A DNA stretch of 64,000 nucleotides from Geomonas subterranea (lineage in GTDB: Bacteria; Desulfobacterota; Desulfuromonadia; Geobacterales; Geobacteraceae). The stretch spans positions 3,216,501 to 3,280,500 of the forward strand of contig NZ_CP077683.1 in the NCBI RefSeq assembly GCF_019063845.1, read 5' to 3'. The first letter of the stretch is position 1; every line of letters begins with the position of its first letter. The position numbers were made by a program, and so were the translations under genes. The notes beneath the pieces are model-generated. The model was given only the letters and a program-made list of their open reading frames with translations, was not told the origin of the DNA and made no database searches. Below, one piece after another: positions 43,292 to 53,843 of the stretch.

Positions 43292-45493
43292 CTAGGGCTT
43301 TGCTCTTCCCGCGTCAGGACCTCCCAACGACTCAAGGAGCGCGGCCAGCGCCTCGACCCCGAACGGCTTGCACAGGGCCTCGACGAAGCCGTACTCCCTG
43401 AAGCTGGCCATCACGGGGTCGTTCGAATAGCCGCTCATCACCACGAGGCGCGCCTGGGGATCCAGCGCCAGGATCTGCTGGGCCGCGTCCCGCCCTCCCA
43501 TCCCTCCCGGGATGGTAAGATCGGCCAGGACCAGGCTGAACGGCGTGCCGTCCTGCAGCGCCCTCCGGTAAAGACTCACCGCTTCCGCCCCGTCCGCACA
43601 GGTACGGACCTGGTGCCCCAAATGCTGCAGCATCCCTTCCGCCAGCTGTCGTATGACGTCCTCATCATCCATCACCAGTATGGACAGGGGGGCGAGCACC
43701 TCCCGCCTGGACACCGTTGCCTCCGGTTCCTGCGGCAGGAAGGCCCTCCCCAGGGACGGCAGGTGGATGGTGAAGGTGCTCCCCTCGCCGACACGGGAAT
43801 CGACGCTGAGACTGCCGCCGTGCCTTGTGACGATGGAGTATGCAGAGGCGAGCCCCAGCCCCCTCCCCTTGGGCTTGGTACTGAAGAAGGGGTCGAAGAT
43901 CTTCTTCAGTGAATCCTCCGGGATCCCCGCACCGTGGTCCCGGAAGTCGATGCGCACATAAGGTCCGGGGGGGAGCTTGACGGGATTGCCCGCATCGAGA
44001 AAGAGCTCGCGCGCGGCGATGTTCAGCACCCCCCCCTCGGGCATGGCCTGTGCGGCGTTGATGATGATGTTGCTGAAAGCCTGGCACATCTGCCCCGCGT
44101 CCGCCTGGACCGCGCTCAGGCCGTGCGGGATGTCGACGATCCCCTTCACGTTGGAACCGCTCAGGGTGAGGGAAACGGCCTCATCGACGAGGGGTGCCAC
44201 CGAGGTGACCTCCCTTACCGGCGCTCCCCCCCGGGCGAAGGTGAGGAGCTGCTTGGCCAGGTCCCCGGCGCGCAACGCCGCTTTCTCAGCCGCTTCCAGC
44301 AGCGGTTGCGAGCCGTGCTCCGGCGCCATCTGCAGCTTGGCAAAGGATATGTTGCCGAGGATAGCGGTCAGGATGTTGTTGAAATCATGCGCTATGCCGC
44401 CGGCCAGCACCCCCAGGGACTCGAGTTTCTCCATCTTTAGCCGCTCGTCTTCCAATGCCTTCAACGCCTGCTCCGCCTTTTTACTTCGGTCCCACTGCCT
44501 GCTGAAAATCATGGCGAGGGCGATCGTGATGGTCAGGAAGATGAGCATGAAAAAGGCGCCGTGATAAACCTCCTTGTACCAGTTGGCAAGATAGTCGGAG
44601 GTGGCCAGGGCCACGAAGACGTAAAGCGGCTGCGACAGCGAGACCTTCCTGAACGAATAGATGCGATCGCGTCCGTCGATGCTGCTTTTGGCACTATAGG
44701 TCGCCGAGTCCCGCCCCGCGGCCAGCAACGCCTGGAACTGCGGCGAGGTGATTTTTACTTCCGGCGCACCCGGCGGCCGGTTCAGCTTCGGGTAACGCGC
44801 CAGCAGGGTCCGGTCTGCCGCCACCAGCGCCAGCAATCCCTGTTTTCCTACGTTAACCGTGGCGAAGCTTTGCGAGAGGTAGTCGAGCGTGATCCCGGCA
44901 TAGACCAGGCCGGCGAACGACCCGTCCGGGAAGTTGACCCTTCTGGAGAGCACAACCATCCATTTCCCGGAGATACCTCCCACCAGGGGTTTCGAGATCA
45001 CCAGCCCAAGGGCCGGGTTGTCACGCTGGGAGCTGAAGTAGTCCCGGTGGGCGAGGCTCTTGGTGGTGGCCGGCGTGACTTCGGGTCCGTAGAGGGCCAT
45101 CCCGGAGGGATCCGTGGCCCTGAGAGCCACCAGCTCGGGGAGTCTCTTGTGCTGGCGCACGATGAAGCCGTTCAGCTCTTTCGGTGCCACCCCCCCGGTT
45201 TTGAGCTCACGTTCATATTCGTCGCAGACCGCGAGCAGGGCGACGTCTATCTTGGAAAAGACGCCGGAGATATTCGCATCGAGGACCTTGGCGAGGTTCT
45301 GGGTCGCTATCTCGGTCCGGTTGCGATACGCTTCCCTGCTTTGCAGCACGGCGAAGGTTATCATCCCCGCCACGACAAGGTTCAGCAAGAGCACACCGGA
45401 AAACAGGTGCCGTTTGAGAACATTGACTGACTTGGCCAAGGCCGTGTCAGGCTCTGTATTTGATCTCAGCTTATCCATATCTTCAGACCGCAT
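43292..45493 (-). CDS. Hybrid histidine kinase with dCache-type sensor and receiver
   Basis: The 733-residue protein has a membrane helix at about 30-50 and a dCache-like extracellular region (about 55-325) with LPELVALRATDPSGMALYG and FPDGSFAGLVYAGITLDYLSQSF. A second helix follows near 330-350. The HisKA carries the phospho-His in IAHDFNNILTAILG, and the HATPase N-box is IIINAAQAMP with G-box GRGLGLASAYSI. A C-terminal receiver has its Asp in LVLADLTIPG. Start choice is uncertain: an ATG five codons downstream (MDKLRSN) is also possible. It is transcribed towards the convergent plus-strand hybrid kinase, with only 52 bases between their stops, which contain a GC-rich hairpin. Confidence 0.92.
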   Translation of the reverse strand: MRSEDMDKLRSNTEPDTALAKSVNVLKRHLFSGVLLLNLVVAGMITFAVLQSREAYRNRTEIATQNLAKVLDANISGVFSKIDVALLAVCDEYERELKTGGVAPKELNGFIVRQHKRLPELVALRATDPSGMALYGPEVTPATTKSLAHRDYFSSQRDNPALGLVISKPLVGGISGKWMVVLSRRVNFPDGSFAGLVYAGITLDYLSQSFATVNVGKQGLLALVAADRTLLARYPKLNRPPGAPEVKITSPQFQALLAAGRDSATYSAKSSIDGRDRIYSFRKVSLSQPLYVFVALATSDYLANWYKEVYHGAFFMLIFLTITIALAMIFSRQWDRSKKAEQALKALEDERLKMEKLESLGVLAGGIAHDFNNILTAILGNISFAKLQMAPEHGSQPLLEAAEKAALRAGDLAKQLLTFARGGAPVREVTSVAPLVDEAVSLTLSGSNVKGIVDIPHGLSAVQADAGQMCQAFSNIIINAAQAMPEGGVLNIAARELFLDAGNPVKLPPGPYVRIDFRDHGAGIPEDSLKKIFDPFFSTKPKGRGLGLASAYSIVTRHGGSLSVDSRVGEGSTFTIHLPSLGRAFLPQEPEATVSRREVLAPLSILVMDDEDVIRQLAEGMLQHLGHQVRTCADGAEAVSLYRRALQDGTPFSLVLADLTIPGGMGGRDAAQQILALDPQARLVVMSGYSNDPVMASFREYGFVEALCKPFGVEALAALLESLGGPDAGRAKP

Positions 45494-45553
45494 CTATCGT
45501 TTGCCAGGCGTGAACCACTCAGCCCCCTCACCTGCCACCATTGCCCCAGCCGG

Positions 45554-47836
45554 CTAGACATGGCCCCCCGCGGCCGGCTCCCGGTCCAGGATGTTCCGCA
45601 CCCGCCGCAAAAGCTCCATCGGCTGCACCGGCTTCATGATCAGCTCCGTCCCGGCGTCTATGGAATCGCGCATGTACACGAAATCCCTGGTGTAGCCGCT
45701 GGTGAACGCCACCTTTACCTCGGGATTCATGGTTCTTATGGCGTCGCAGGCCTCCTTGCCGTTCATCCTGGGCATGATCATGTCCATCAGCACCAGGTCG
45801 ACACTCCCCGCTCCCCGGAACTTCTCGACGGCGTCGAGCCCGTCCTCGGCGAGGATCACCCGGTAACCGTACTCGACCAGGACGCTTTGCAGCAGCTCGC
45901 GCAGGACCGGCTCGTCCTCGACGACCAGGATGGTTTCCGAGCCCGCCCTGGGGGGATCGAAATTACCCCGCGCCCTCTCGCCCGACTCCACGGTCTCGAT
46001 GAGCGGCAGGTAGATCCGGAAGGTGGTCCCGACCTGAGGCTCGCTGTAGACGTTGACGAATCCGTTGTGCTGTTTGACGATGCCGTACACGATGGACATG
46101 CCGAGACCGGTCCCTTTCCCTTGCTCCTTGGTGGTGAAAAAGGGCTCGAAGACCCTGGACCGGGTCGCCTCGTCCATGCCCAGGCCGGTATCGGAGACGG
46201 AAATGACCGCGTAGTTGCCTGGTTCACCCAGATCGTGAGGCATGACGCGACGCTCTTCGAGCGCCTGCCACGACGTCTCTATGGTCACCACCCCTCCCTT
46301 GGGCATGGCGTCGCGGGCGTTGGTGGCCAGATTCATGAGCACCTGCTCGATCTGCCCGCAGTCGACGTTGACGGACAGGGGGGCGGCACTGACCACCGAC
46401 CTCAGCTGGACGTCCTCGCCGATGACCCGGGTCAGGAATTTTTCCACGTGCAGGATGACGTCGTTGAGGTTCACCACCTCGAGCTTCATCACCTGTTTGC
46501 GCGAGAAGGCCAGCAGGCTCGCGGTCAGCTGCGCCCCCTTGTCCGCCGACTCGAGGATGTGCTCCACCTTCTCCTTTTGCTGGGAACCCAGGAGGGCGTC
46601 CGCGGTGAGCATGGAACCGTACCCCATGATCACCATCAGGATGTTGTTGAAGTCGTGGGCTACGCCGCCGGCCAGTTGCCCGATGGCCTCCATCTTCTGG
46701 GACTGCCTGAGCTGCTCCTCGAGCCTGTGCCGTTCGGTGATGTCGTCCTTCAGGATCAGGTAGTGGGTGACCTCCCCCTCCTTGTTGCAGATGGGCGAAA
46801 CGGTGATCCGGGCCCAGAAGGATGCGCCGTCCTTTCTGTGGTTCGGCAGTTCCCCCTCCCAGGCAGCGCCGGCGGCGAGGGAGGCCTGGAGCTCTCCCTT
46901 GGCGCTGCCGGCGTCCTCCTGCGAGGTGAGGAAGACGTCCGCGGGCTTGCCGACCACTTCCTCCGCCGAGTACCCGGTCATCTCGGTGAACCTCGGGTTG
47001 ACGAACTCCACCACACCGTCGCGGTCGGTGATGCGGATCGATACCGGGCACTGCTCGACGGCGTGCGACAGCTTTATGACCTGCTCTTCGGTATGCCTGC
47101 GCTCGGTCAGGTCGTCCACCAGTGCGATCAGGTAATCGGGAACGCCCTTTCTGTCCAGCGAGACGGAAGAGGTAAGGCGGCTCCAGCGCGGTCCGCCGGG
47201 GGTGGGGACCGGCGCCTCCCGCACCACGACCCGGCCCGGCGCCGGCAGCAGCTCCTCCGGGTCGAACCCCGCGAACCAGGCCTGAAACGGCTGCCCCAGC
47301 AGCTCCGCCTCCGATCTCCCCAGGAATTCCCTCAGCTGGCCGTTCGCCCTCAATATCTCCCCGTGCAGCTGGAGGTGGGCGATCCCCAGCCCCGCCTGCT
47401 CGAAGGTGCTCCGGAAGCGGTGTTCACTGTCGATCAGCTTGCGGCGCGTCTGCACCGACTCCAGCGCGTTGGCCAGGGTGAGCCGGATCTCGGTCTCGTT
47501 CCACGGTTTCTTGAAGTAGTAGTAGATCTGGCTGCGGTTGATGGCCTCGATCACGGCATCGATGTCGGCGTACCCGGTCAGTATCATGCGGGCGTTGTCG
47601 GGGTACTCCTCCGCCACCTTCTCGAGAAACTGGGTGCCGGTCATGCCCGGCATGCGCTGGTCGGAGACGATCAGGGGGATGTCGTTGCCTTGCAGCAACA
47701 GGAAGGCCTCCTCCGCCCTTTCCGCAATCAGCACCTCGTAGGTGTCGCGCAACAGCGCGCGCAGCGCCACCAGGTTGGGGCGCTCGTCGTCCACATAAAG
47801 GAGTTTCGGTCTGGCGGCGGCTTGCAGGTCTTCCAT
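45554..47836 (-). CDS. Soluble hybrid kinase: REC-PAS-PAS-HK-REC
   Basis: The 760-residue protein starts at MEDLQAAARPKLLYVDDERP; the longer frame upstream merely crosses the preceding kinase gene. The N-terminal receiver (about 10-130) has acidic pocket YVDDE and phospho-Asp in PLIVSDQRMPG. A coiled coil, two PAS domains (about 150-395), HisKA with VAHDFNNILMVIMGYGSML, HATPase (NLATNARDAMP; DTGLGMD; GKGTGLGMSIVYG) and a C-terminal receiver (LVLMDMIMPR) follow. No membrane helices are present. An N-terminal receiver lets it accept phosphate from another kinase, and the REC-HK encoded just upstream is a natural partner. RBS AAAGGA is weak but present. Confidence 0.92.
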   Translation of the reverse strand: MEDLQAAARPKLLYVDDERPNLVALRALLRDTYEVLIAERAEEAFLLLQGNDIPLIVSDQRMPGMTGTQFLEKVAEEYPDNARMILTGYADIDAVIEAINRSQIYYYFKKPWNETEIRLTLANALESVQTRRKLIDSEHRFRSTFEQAGLGIAHLQLHGEILRANGQLREFLGRSEAELLGQPFQAWFAGFDPEELLPAPGRVVVREAPVPTPGGPRWSRLTSSVSLDRKGVPDYLIALVDDLTERRHTEEQVIKLSHAVEQCPVSIRITDRDGVVEFVNPRFTEMTGYSAEEVVGKPADVFLTSQEDAGSAKGELQASLAAGAAWEGELPNHRKDGASFWARITVSPICNKEGEVTHYLILKDDITERHRLEEQLRQSQKMEAIGQLAGGVAHDFNNILMVIMGYGSMLTADALLGSQQKEKVEHILESADKGAQLTASLLAFSRKQVMKLEVVNLNDVILHVEKFLTRVIGEDVQLRSVVSAAPLSVNVDCGQIEQVLMNLATNARDAMPKGGVVTIETSWQALEERRVMPHDLGEPGNYAVISVSDTGLGMDEATRSRVFEPFFTTKEQGKGTGLGMSIVYGIVKQHNGFVNVYSEPQVGTTFRIYLPLIETVESGERARGNFDPPRAGSETILVVEDEPVLRELLQSVLVEYGYRVILAEDGLDAVEKFRGAGSVDLVLMDMIMPRMNGKEACDAIRTMNPEVKVAFTSGYTRDFVYMRDSIDAGTELIMKPVQPMELLRRVRNILDREPAAGGHV

Positions 47837-47853
47837 GATGACGGTCCTTTCCC

Positions 47854-49119
47854 CTAGGCTTCGAACTGCGGCAGCACCACCCGGAACAGGCTCCCCTGCC
47901 CGGCCCGGCTCTCCACTTCGATACTCCCTTCGTGGTCGCGTACGATGCCGTGCGAGATGGCGAGTCCGAGGCCTACCCCGTTCCCCACCTCCTTGGTGGT
48001 GAAGAAGGGCTCGAAGAGGTGCTGCTTGACCTGGTCGCTCATGCCGACGCCCGTGTCCGCGATCTCCACGACGGCGCAGCAGCGGCCGTCGCGCTCTTCC
48101 AGCCGGGTGCTGACCCGGATCTCCTCGTCGGCACCGGAAGCGGGCTTGGCGTTGATGGCATCCACCGCGTTTCCCAGGAGGTTCATGAACACCTGGTTGA
48201 GCCTTCCCGGCTGGCACAGCCAGAGGGGGAGGTCGCCGTAGCGGCGGTCGATGCGGATGTGGTCCTTGTAGCGGCTGTGCAACAGCAGCAAGGCCGCATC
48301 GAGGCATTCGTGCAGGTTGACGTTCTTCCTCTCGGCCTCGTCCAGCCGGGAGAAGATGCGCAGGCTGGCGACGATCTCGGCGGCCCGGTTGGCGCCATAG
48401 CAGGCGTTCTTCACCAGCTCGTTCATTTCCTGGCGCAACTCCTCGGGGTGGTTGGCGCCGCTCCAGGCCTGAAGGCGCCCCAGTACCGCGCCGTTATCCC
48501 CCCCCGCCAGTTCCTGGCAAAGCGCCATCAGCTCGTCGACCGGGGCCACCGTCTTTTGCAGCCCCTGGACGCTGGCGGAGATGAAGTTGAGGGGGTTGTT
48601 GAGCTCGTGGGCCACGCCGGCGGTGAGCAGCCCCAGCGCCGCCATCTTCTCCGACTGGATCAGTTGGGTCTGCGCCCGGGTCAGGTTCCGCAGCGCCTGC
48701 GCCAGGGCCTGGTTTTGCCGCTCGAGCTCCGCGCGCACGCGGGCGAGCTCGAGATGGGTCTCCACCCGGGCCAGCACCTCCTGCGGCTGGAACGGCTTGG
48801 TGACGTAGTCCACCCCTCCTTCCTCGAAGGCGCGCAGCTTGTCCGCGGTTTCCACCGCCGCCGACACGAAGATCACGGGGGTGCGGGCCAGCTGCGGGTC
48901 GTTCTTCAGCTCCCGGCAGACCTCGAAGCCGTTCATCTCCGGCATGTTTATATCCAGCATGACCAGGTCGGGGGGCTGGATGCGGGCGGCCTTGAGGGCG
49001 AGGCTGCCGTTGATGGCGGCCCGGACCGTGTACCCCCTCTCCTGCAGGATCGACTCCAGGAGCTGCAGGTTGGCCGGGGTGTCATCGACGACGAGGATGT
49101 TCACTCTGTTCTGTGTCAT
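47854..49119 (-). CDS. Soluble response-regulator/histidine kinase (REC-HK)
   Basis: The 421-residue protein has an N-terminal receiver (about 8-125: VVDDTPAN, phospho-Asp in LVMLDINMPE, Lys in VTKPFQP), a coiled-coil linker (QNQALAQALRNLTRAQTQLIQSEKM) and a HisKA with His in VAHELNNPLNFI. A full HATPase follows (NLLGNAVDAIN; DTGVGMS; GNGVGLGLAISHGIV). It has no sensor or membrane segment. It lies 17 bases upstream of the REC-PAS-PAS-HK-REC gene and 37 bases downstream of the CHASE kinase gene, so it probably acts as an intermediate in a multi-kinase relay. Confidence 0.93.
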   Translation of the reverse strand: MTQNRVNILVVDDTPANLQLLESILQERGYTVRAAINGSLALKAARIQPPDLVMLDINMPEMNGFEVCRELKNDPQLARTPVIFVSAAVETADKLRAFEEGGVDYVTKPFQPQEVLARVETHLELARVRAELERQNQALAQALRNLTRAQTQLIQSEKMAALGLLTAGVAHELNNPLNFISASVQGLQKTVAPVDELMALCQELAGGDNGAVLGRLQAWSGANHPEELRQEMNELVKNACYGANRAAEIVASLRIFSRLDEAERKNVNLHECLDAALLLLHSRYKDHIRIDRRYGDLPLWLCQPGRLNQVFMNLLGNAVDAINAKPASGADEEIRVSTRLEERDGRCCAVVEIADTGVGMSDQVKQHLFEPFFTTKEVGNGVGLGLAISHGIVRDHEGSIEVESRAGQGSLFRVVLPQFEA

Positions 49120-49156
49120 GTTCCGCTCCCTATCGCTTCGGGGTGTGCCCCCGTTA

Positions 49157-51345
49157 TCACCCCTGCCGCTCTCCCGCTCCCGCCTGCGCGACCAGCTCCT
49201 CGATCAGGTCGAAACGGTACCTTTCAGCGAGCCCCTTAAGCCGCCGGGCCACCCCGGGTGCGCTTTGCGCCACCGGTTCCAGCAGCTCCAAGAGGGAGTT
49301 CTTGTCCAGCCTCCGGGCGGCGGCAACCAGGCTGCGGCACAATTCCGGCGGCAACCGGGTCAGCTCCTGGTCCAGCTCCCCCGGTTCCGGCTTCCGCTCC
49401 GCGGCCGGCGCACCGCGCCGGCGGTCGAGGGCATCGGCCAGCTCCTGGGCGGTGGCATGGCTCAAGGGTACGCTGAGGTGGAAGCAGGAGCCCTGCCCCA
49501 GGGTGCTCCGCACCGTGATGTCCCCCCCCATCAGGCGGGCGTACTGGCGGCTGATGGCCAGGCCGAGGCCGGCCCCCCCAGGTCCGCCCCCCCCAGGTGC
49601 GCCTGTTCGAAGGCGTTGAAGATCCGCTCCAGGTCCTCCGGTGCGATGCCGCAGCCGCTGTCCTCGACCTCTACCTCCAACCACGCCCCTGCCTCGCGGG
49701 TGCCGGTGCGGCTTCGTACCGACACGGCTCCTTCTCGGGTGAACTTGACGGCGTTGCCGACCAGGTCGCCCAGGATGTGGCGGATCTTCCCCTCGTCCCC
49801 CGCGGCGTAGCGCAACAGCTCCCCCGCCGGTTCATGGACCAGCTGCAGGCGCTTGGCGCGCGCCTCGGGGAGGAAGGATGCCACGACCTCGTCGAGAAGG
49901 GAGGGGAGCTCGAAGACGCCACGCTCCAGGGCGGCGCGCCCCGACTCGATCCTCGAGACCTCTATCACGTCGTTGATCAATGCCAGGAGCTGTTCGCCGG
50001 AGCGGTTGATGATTTCCAGGTTGTGACGGTTCTCCGAAGTGAGGGTGGCGTCGTGCAGGGCGATCTGGCTGAAGCCGAGGATCGCGTTCAGCGGGGTGCG
50101 GATCTCATGGCTCATGTGGGCCAGGAAGACGGTCTTGGCCCGGTTGGCCACCTCGGCGCGCTCCTTTGCCTGCGACAGCGCCTCGATCGCCCCTTCCAGC
50201 TTCCTGGTCCTGTCCTTGACGCGTTCCTCGAGGTGGCCGTTCAGCTCCCGCAGGGTCGCCTCGCTCGACCGCAGCTCCGCGGTCCGGGCGAGGACCAGCC
50301 GCTCCAGCTCCTCGCGCTGCGCGTAGCCCCCCCGGAAGTACAGCCCGAGGAACACGCTAACGAGCGCCCCGGCCGGCAGCAGCAGCCAGTAGGCCACCGG
50401 TGCGTTGTGCTCCAGGTAATCCCGGCTGGGAGAAAGCCGCATCGCCCATCGGCGCCCGCAGAATTCGATGTTGCGGACCAGGGTCCGGGAGGGGGGCAGC
50501 AGTGGGGCGTACCAGGTCGCCCCCCCCTGCTGCCGGCCGCTCCACCGGTAGAGCAGTTGCTCCCCGGAAGGTGCGGACAGGTCGACAAGGTCGAAGTCGA
50601 GGCCGAACGGGGCCGCCACGCCGAAGGTCGCGACCAGGAGCTTCTCGATGTTGAGCACCGCAACGGTTGCACCTTGGAACGCCATCCTGCGCTCCGCCAC
50701 GTTCCCGGCCGGAAGCCCCCTGGCGTAGACCGGGTGGAAGACCAGCACGCTGTAGGTGGTGGCCCGGTCCTGTACCAGCTTGATCCGCTCCGTCGCCGTC
50801 GGTCTTCCCGTGTCACGCGCGCGCTCCAGCGCGGCCAGCCGCACCCGGTCCGATCCCACGTCGAAACCGATCGCCTTGCCGTTCTCCGCCATCGGCTCGA
50901 TGTACCAGACCGGATAGTAAACATCCCGCTCCGCGGCCGGGACGCGCACGCCGCTCGCGTCACGCTCGGTGAGGACGAACCCGGAGCCGGCTTCCCTGCG
51001 TCCCCCCTCCTCGAAGCGCACCCTTTGCCCGCGTGGCACGGCGGGGTTCCAGGATAGCGCCTTGATGTCGGCGCGTTCCCTGAGAAACGTCTCCGTGAAG
51101 ATGGCGAACTCCCCCCTGCTGACCTCCTTGCTCGAGGCAAAGTGGTTGCGCAGGGCCATCAGCACAAGCCCGGTGTCATCCACCTTGTTGGCCAAAGCGT
51201 CGGCGCAGTTGGAAACATCACGCTCCAAGCGGGACTGGAAGGAGGCCGTTTCCGATTTGCGCACCACGAAGAAGAGCACCACGGTGACCAGCAGCCCCGC
51301 CAACACCACGATGGGCACGCTCCAGTGGGGTCGGCGCGACCTCAT
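49157..51345 (-). pseudogene. CHASE-domain histidine kinase, one frameshift
   Basis: Joined across a single frameshift this encodes about 729 residues. A membrane helix (about 11-30) is followed by a CHASE extracellular domain (FAIFTETFLRERADIKALSWNP, VYYPVWYIEP), a second helix near 325, a coiled coil, HisKA with His in [17 protein letters not shown], and an HATPase. The frame breaks at the G7 run (49573-49579 on the plus strand) between ADLGG and [16 protein letters not shown]; one more G restores [11 protein letters not shown] exactly as in the neighbouring paralog. The C-terminal 90 residues (ending [10 protein letters not shown]) match the extreme C-terminus of that paralog, but the receiver domain found there is absent. 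Start ATG overlaps the previous stop as ATGA. A sequencing indel is as likely as a true mutation. Confidence 0.82.
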
Positions 51346-53843
51346 CCCCGCCCCCCCGCCCCCGGGTATCGCAGCAACGCCTCCTCGATCAGATCGAAGC
51401 GGTAGCTCTCGGCATGTCCCAGCAGGCGGCCGGCGACCTCGGGCGCGACCGCCGCCAGCTCCGCAAGCAGCGCCACCACGCGCCCCCGGTCCAGCTCACT
51501 GGCCGCGGCGATCAGTGCCTCGCGCAGCTCCTGGGACATCGTCCCCAGCACCTCCACGAAGCCTTGCTCCGAAAGCCCACCCTCCTGCGCCGTCGGCCGA
51601 GGTTCAGCCCCGTCATAGGCGAACTGGGCCGGGAGCAGGCGGGCGATCTTCTCCAGCAGCTCCTCCTCGCGAAACGGCTTGCGCAGGAAGTCGTCCGCCC
51701 CTGCCTCCATCACCTCGCGCAACTGCTCCTCGAAGACGCTGGCCGAAACAGCGATGATGGTGACGTCTCTTCCCTCCGGCAGGGCGCGGATGCGCCTGGT
51801 CGCCTCGCGGCCATCCATCACGGGCATCACCACGTCCATGAGGACCAGGTGGGGCGCATGGGTCATGAAGAGCTCGACTGCGCTCTCACCGTCTTTGGCC
51901 TCCATGGTTTCGAACCCCACCGGGGAGAGCATCTTCACCAGGATCTCCCGGTTGGTGTCCCGGTCGTCCACCACCAGCACCCGCCACGCCTGCTGTCCCG
52001 CCTTCAGGCGCGCGATGCGCGGGAGCTCCCCCCAGGCCGTTGCAGCCGGGCGCTCCGCCTCGGCGACCGGCAGGGTCAGGTGGAAACACGCCCCATGTCC
52101 CGGCTGACTGGTGACGGTCAGGTCCCCCCCCATGAGCCGGGAGTACTGGCGGCTGATGGCCAGCCCCAGACCGGTGCCTCCCTCGGTTCTGCGCCCCATC
52201 TCCGCCTGTTCGAAGGCCCCGAATACGTTCTGGATGTCCTCCGGGGCGATCCCCGGGCCGCTGTCCTGGACCTCCACCTCGAGCCACAGTCCCCCATCCC
52301 GCACGGAAGTCCGGGCCCGGAGCGAAACCCCGCCCTTCTGGGTGAACTTGATGGCGTTACCGAGCAGGTTGATAACGATCTGGCGCAGCTTCCCCGCGTC
52401 GCCCATGACGTAGCGGCACAGGTCCGGCTGGGTCTCGAGCACCAGCTGCAGCCCCTTGGCCAGCGCCTTGGGGGTGAGCAGCTCCGTCTCTTCCCGGAGC
52501 AGCCCGGGCAGGTCGAAAGGCGCCTTCTCCACGGTCACCCGCCCCGACTCGATCTTGGCCATGTCCAGGACGTCGTTGATCAGGGCCAGCAGGTGCTCCC
52601 CGGAGCGGTTCACCGTCTCGAGGTTGTGGCGGTTCTCCGGCGACAGCTTCGGGTCGTGCAGCACGATCTGGCTGAACCCCAGCACCGCGTTCAGCGGCGT
52701 GCGTATCTCGTGGCTCATGTTGGCAAGAAAAAGCGACTTGGCCCGGTTGGCGGCTTCGGCCCCCTCCTTGGCCACAGCCAATTCCTCCATGGTGGCGCGC
52801 AGCTTGAGATTTGCTTCCTGGAGCGAGTAGGTCCGTTCCTCGACGCGCTGTTCCATCTCCTGGTTGACCAGCTGCAGCTCCCTGGTACGCGCCTTGACCT
52901 GATGCTTCAAAACGATGCCCCCGACGATGCTCATCAGCAGTGCCACGCCCAGCACCGGCCCCAGAAACTGCAGCCACAGCGGCAGCTTCCAATCGACCTC
53001 CTCCGAGGTCCACCGTTTCAAGATGGTGTAGTAGGCGGACTGGGGATCGTTCTTCATCTCGGCAAGGTGGCGGTCGATTGCTTCCAGCAACTGCAGCGAT
53101 TCCCCGGAGGCCGGTTTCTGTGCGGCAAACAGGTAGGGGGCCGGATCGAACATGATGGGGGTATCTTCGAGGCCGGACTTCCTGGCGAACATCAGGCCGT
53201 AGTAGCGGTTGGTGACCCCGGCATCCACCTGCCCCGCGGCGATCATCTGGAACTCCGTCTTGTAATTGGAGACCGGGACCAGGGTCACTTTCAGTCCGAA
53301 ACTCCTGGCCAGCCGGTCGACGGTTTCCAGCTGGATGGTCTTCTCCAGCCCCGCCACGCGCTTTCCGTTCAGATCCAGGATCGACTGGATGCCGCTCCCC
53401 TTGCGCGCGTAGACCTGGGACCAGCCGGACAGGATGGGGACCTTGTTGAAGACGTAGATCTTTTCCCGCTCCGCGGTGTAGGCCACGTCCGGCATCAGGT
53501 CAATCTCCCCCCTCTGCAGGCGCTCCAGGCCTTCACTCCAGGTACCCGGAACATAGCGCATGCGCCACCCTTCCTTTTCTGCGATCTGCTCGATGAGGTC
53601 GATGAAGATGCCGGTGGGCTTGCCGGCGTCGGAAGTGAAGATCTTGGGGGGATTTTCGTAGACTCCGACCGTCACGGTCCTGCCGGAGGCGCCCGCGGCT
53701 GCGGGGAAAAGACAGGTGCAGGTGAGGATTAACAAAAGACAAAAGACAAGGAAAACAGCAGGGTGGGTAAGAAGGGGACCTGCGACGAAGCGGAACGCAT
53801 TCGTCCAGCGGGGCAGCTTTTCGACAGAGGGGGGAGCCGTCAT
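51342..53843 (-). CDS. BvgS/EvgS-like hybrid kinase with periplasmic solute-binding domain
   Basis: The 833-residue protein has a hydrophobic N-terminus (about 28-50). A bacterial solute-binding family 3 domain covers about 55-280 ([68 protein letters not shown]). A membrane helix (about 293-315) leads to a coiled coil, HisKA ([17 protein letters not shown]), HATPase ([37 protein letters not shown]) and a receiver ([19 protein letters not shown]). The C-terminus is a helical tail shared with the next gene. Venus-flytrap sensing of an amino acid or similar small molecule is expected. It is the first gene of the four-kinase minus-strand run. Confidence 0.93.
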   Translation of the reverse strand: MTAPPSVEKLPRWTNAFRFVAGPLLTHPAVFLVFCLLLILTCTCLFPAAAGASGRTVTVGVYENPPKIFTSDAGKPTGIFIDLIEQIAEKEGWRMRYVPGTWSEGLERLQRGEIDLMPDVAYTAEREKIYVFNKVPILSGWSQVYARKGSGIQSILDLNGKRVAGLEKTIQLETVDRLARSFGLKVTLVPVSNYKTEFQMIAAGQVDAGVTNRYYGLMFARKSGLEDTPIMFDPAPYLFAAQKPASGESLQLLEAIDRHLAEMKNDPQSAYYTILKRWTSEEVDWKLPLWLQFLGPVLGVALLMSIVGGIVLKHQVKARTRELQLVNQEMEQRVEERTYSLQEANLKLRATMEELAVAKEGAEAANRAKSLFLANMSHEIRTPLNAVLGFSQIVLHDPKLSPENRHNLETVNRSGEHLLALINDVLDMAKIESGRVTVEKAPFDLPGLLREETELLTPKALAKGLQLVLETQPDLCRYVMGDAGKLRQIVINLLGNAIKFTQKGGVSLRARTSVRDGGLWLEVEVQDSGPGIAPEDIQNVFGAFEQAEMGRRTEGGTGLGLAISRQYSRLMGGDLTVTSQPGHGACFHLTLPVAEAERPAATAWGELPRIARLKAGQQAWRVLVVDDRDTNREILVKMLSPVGFETMEAKDGESAVELFMTHAPHLVLMDVVMPVMDGREATRRIRALPEGRDVTIIAVSASVFEEQLREVMEAGADDFLRKPFREEELLEKIARLLPAQFAYDGAEPRPTAQEGGLSEQGFVEVLGTMSQELREALIAAASELDRGRVVALLAELAAVAPEVAGRLLGHAESYRFDLIEEALLRYPGAGGRG

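Noticed and set aside
47837-48307. N-terminal extension of the REC-PAS-PAS kinase
   Set aside because: The extra 157 codons overlap the upstream REC-HK gene in another frame and show only shadow composition; the ATG at 47836 begins the receiver domain.
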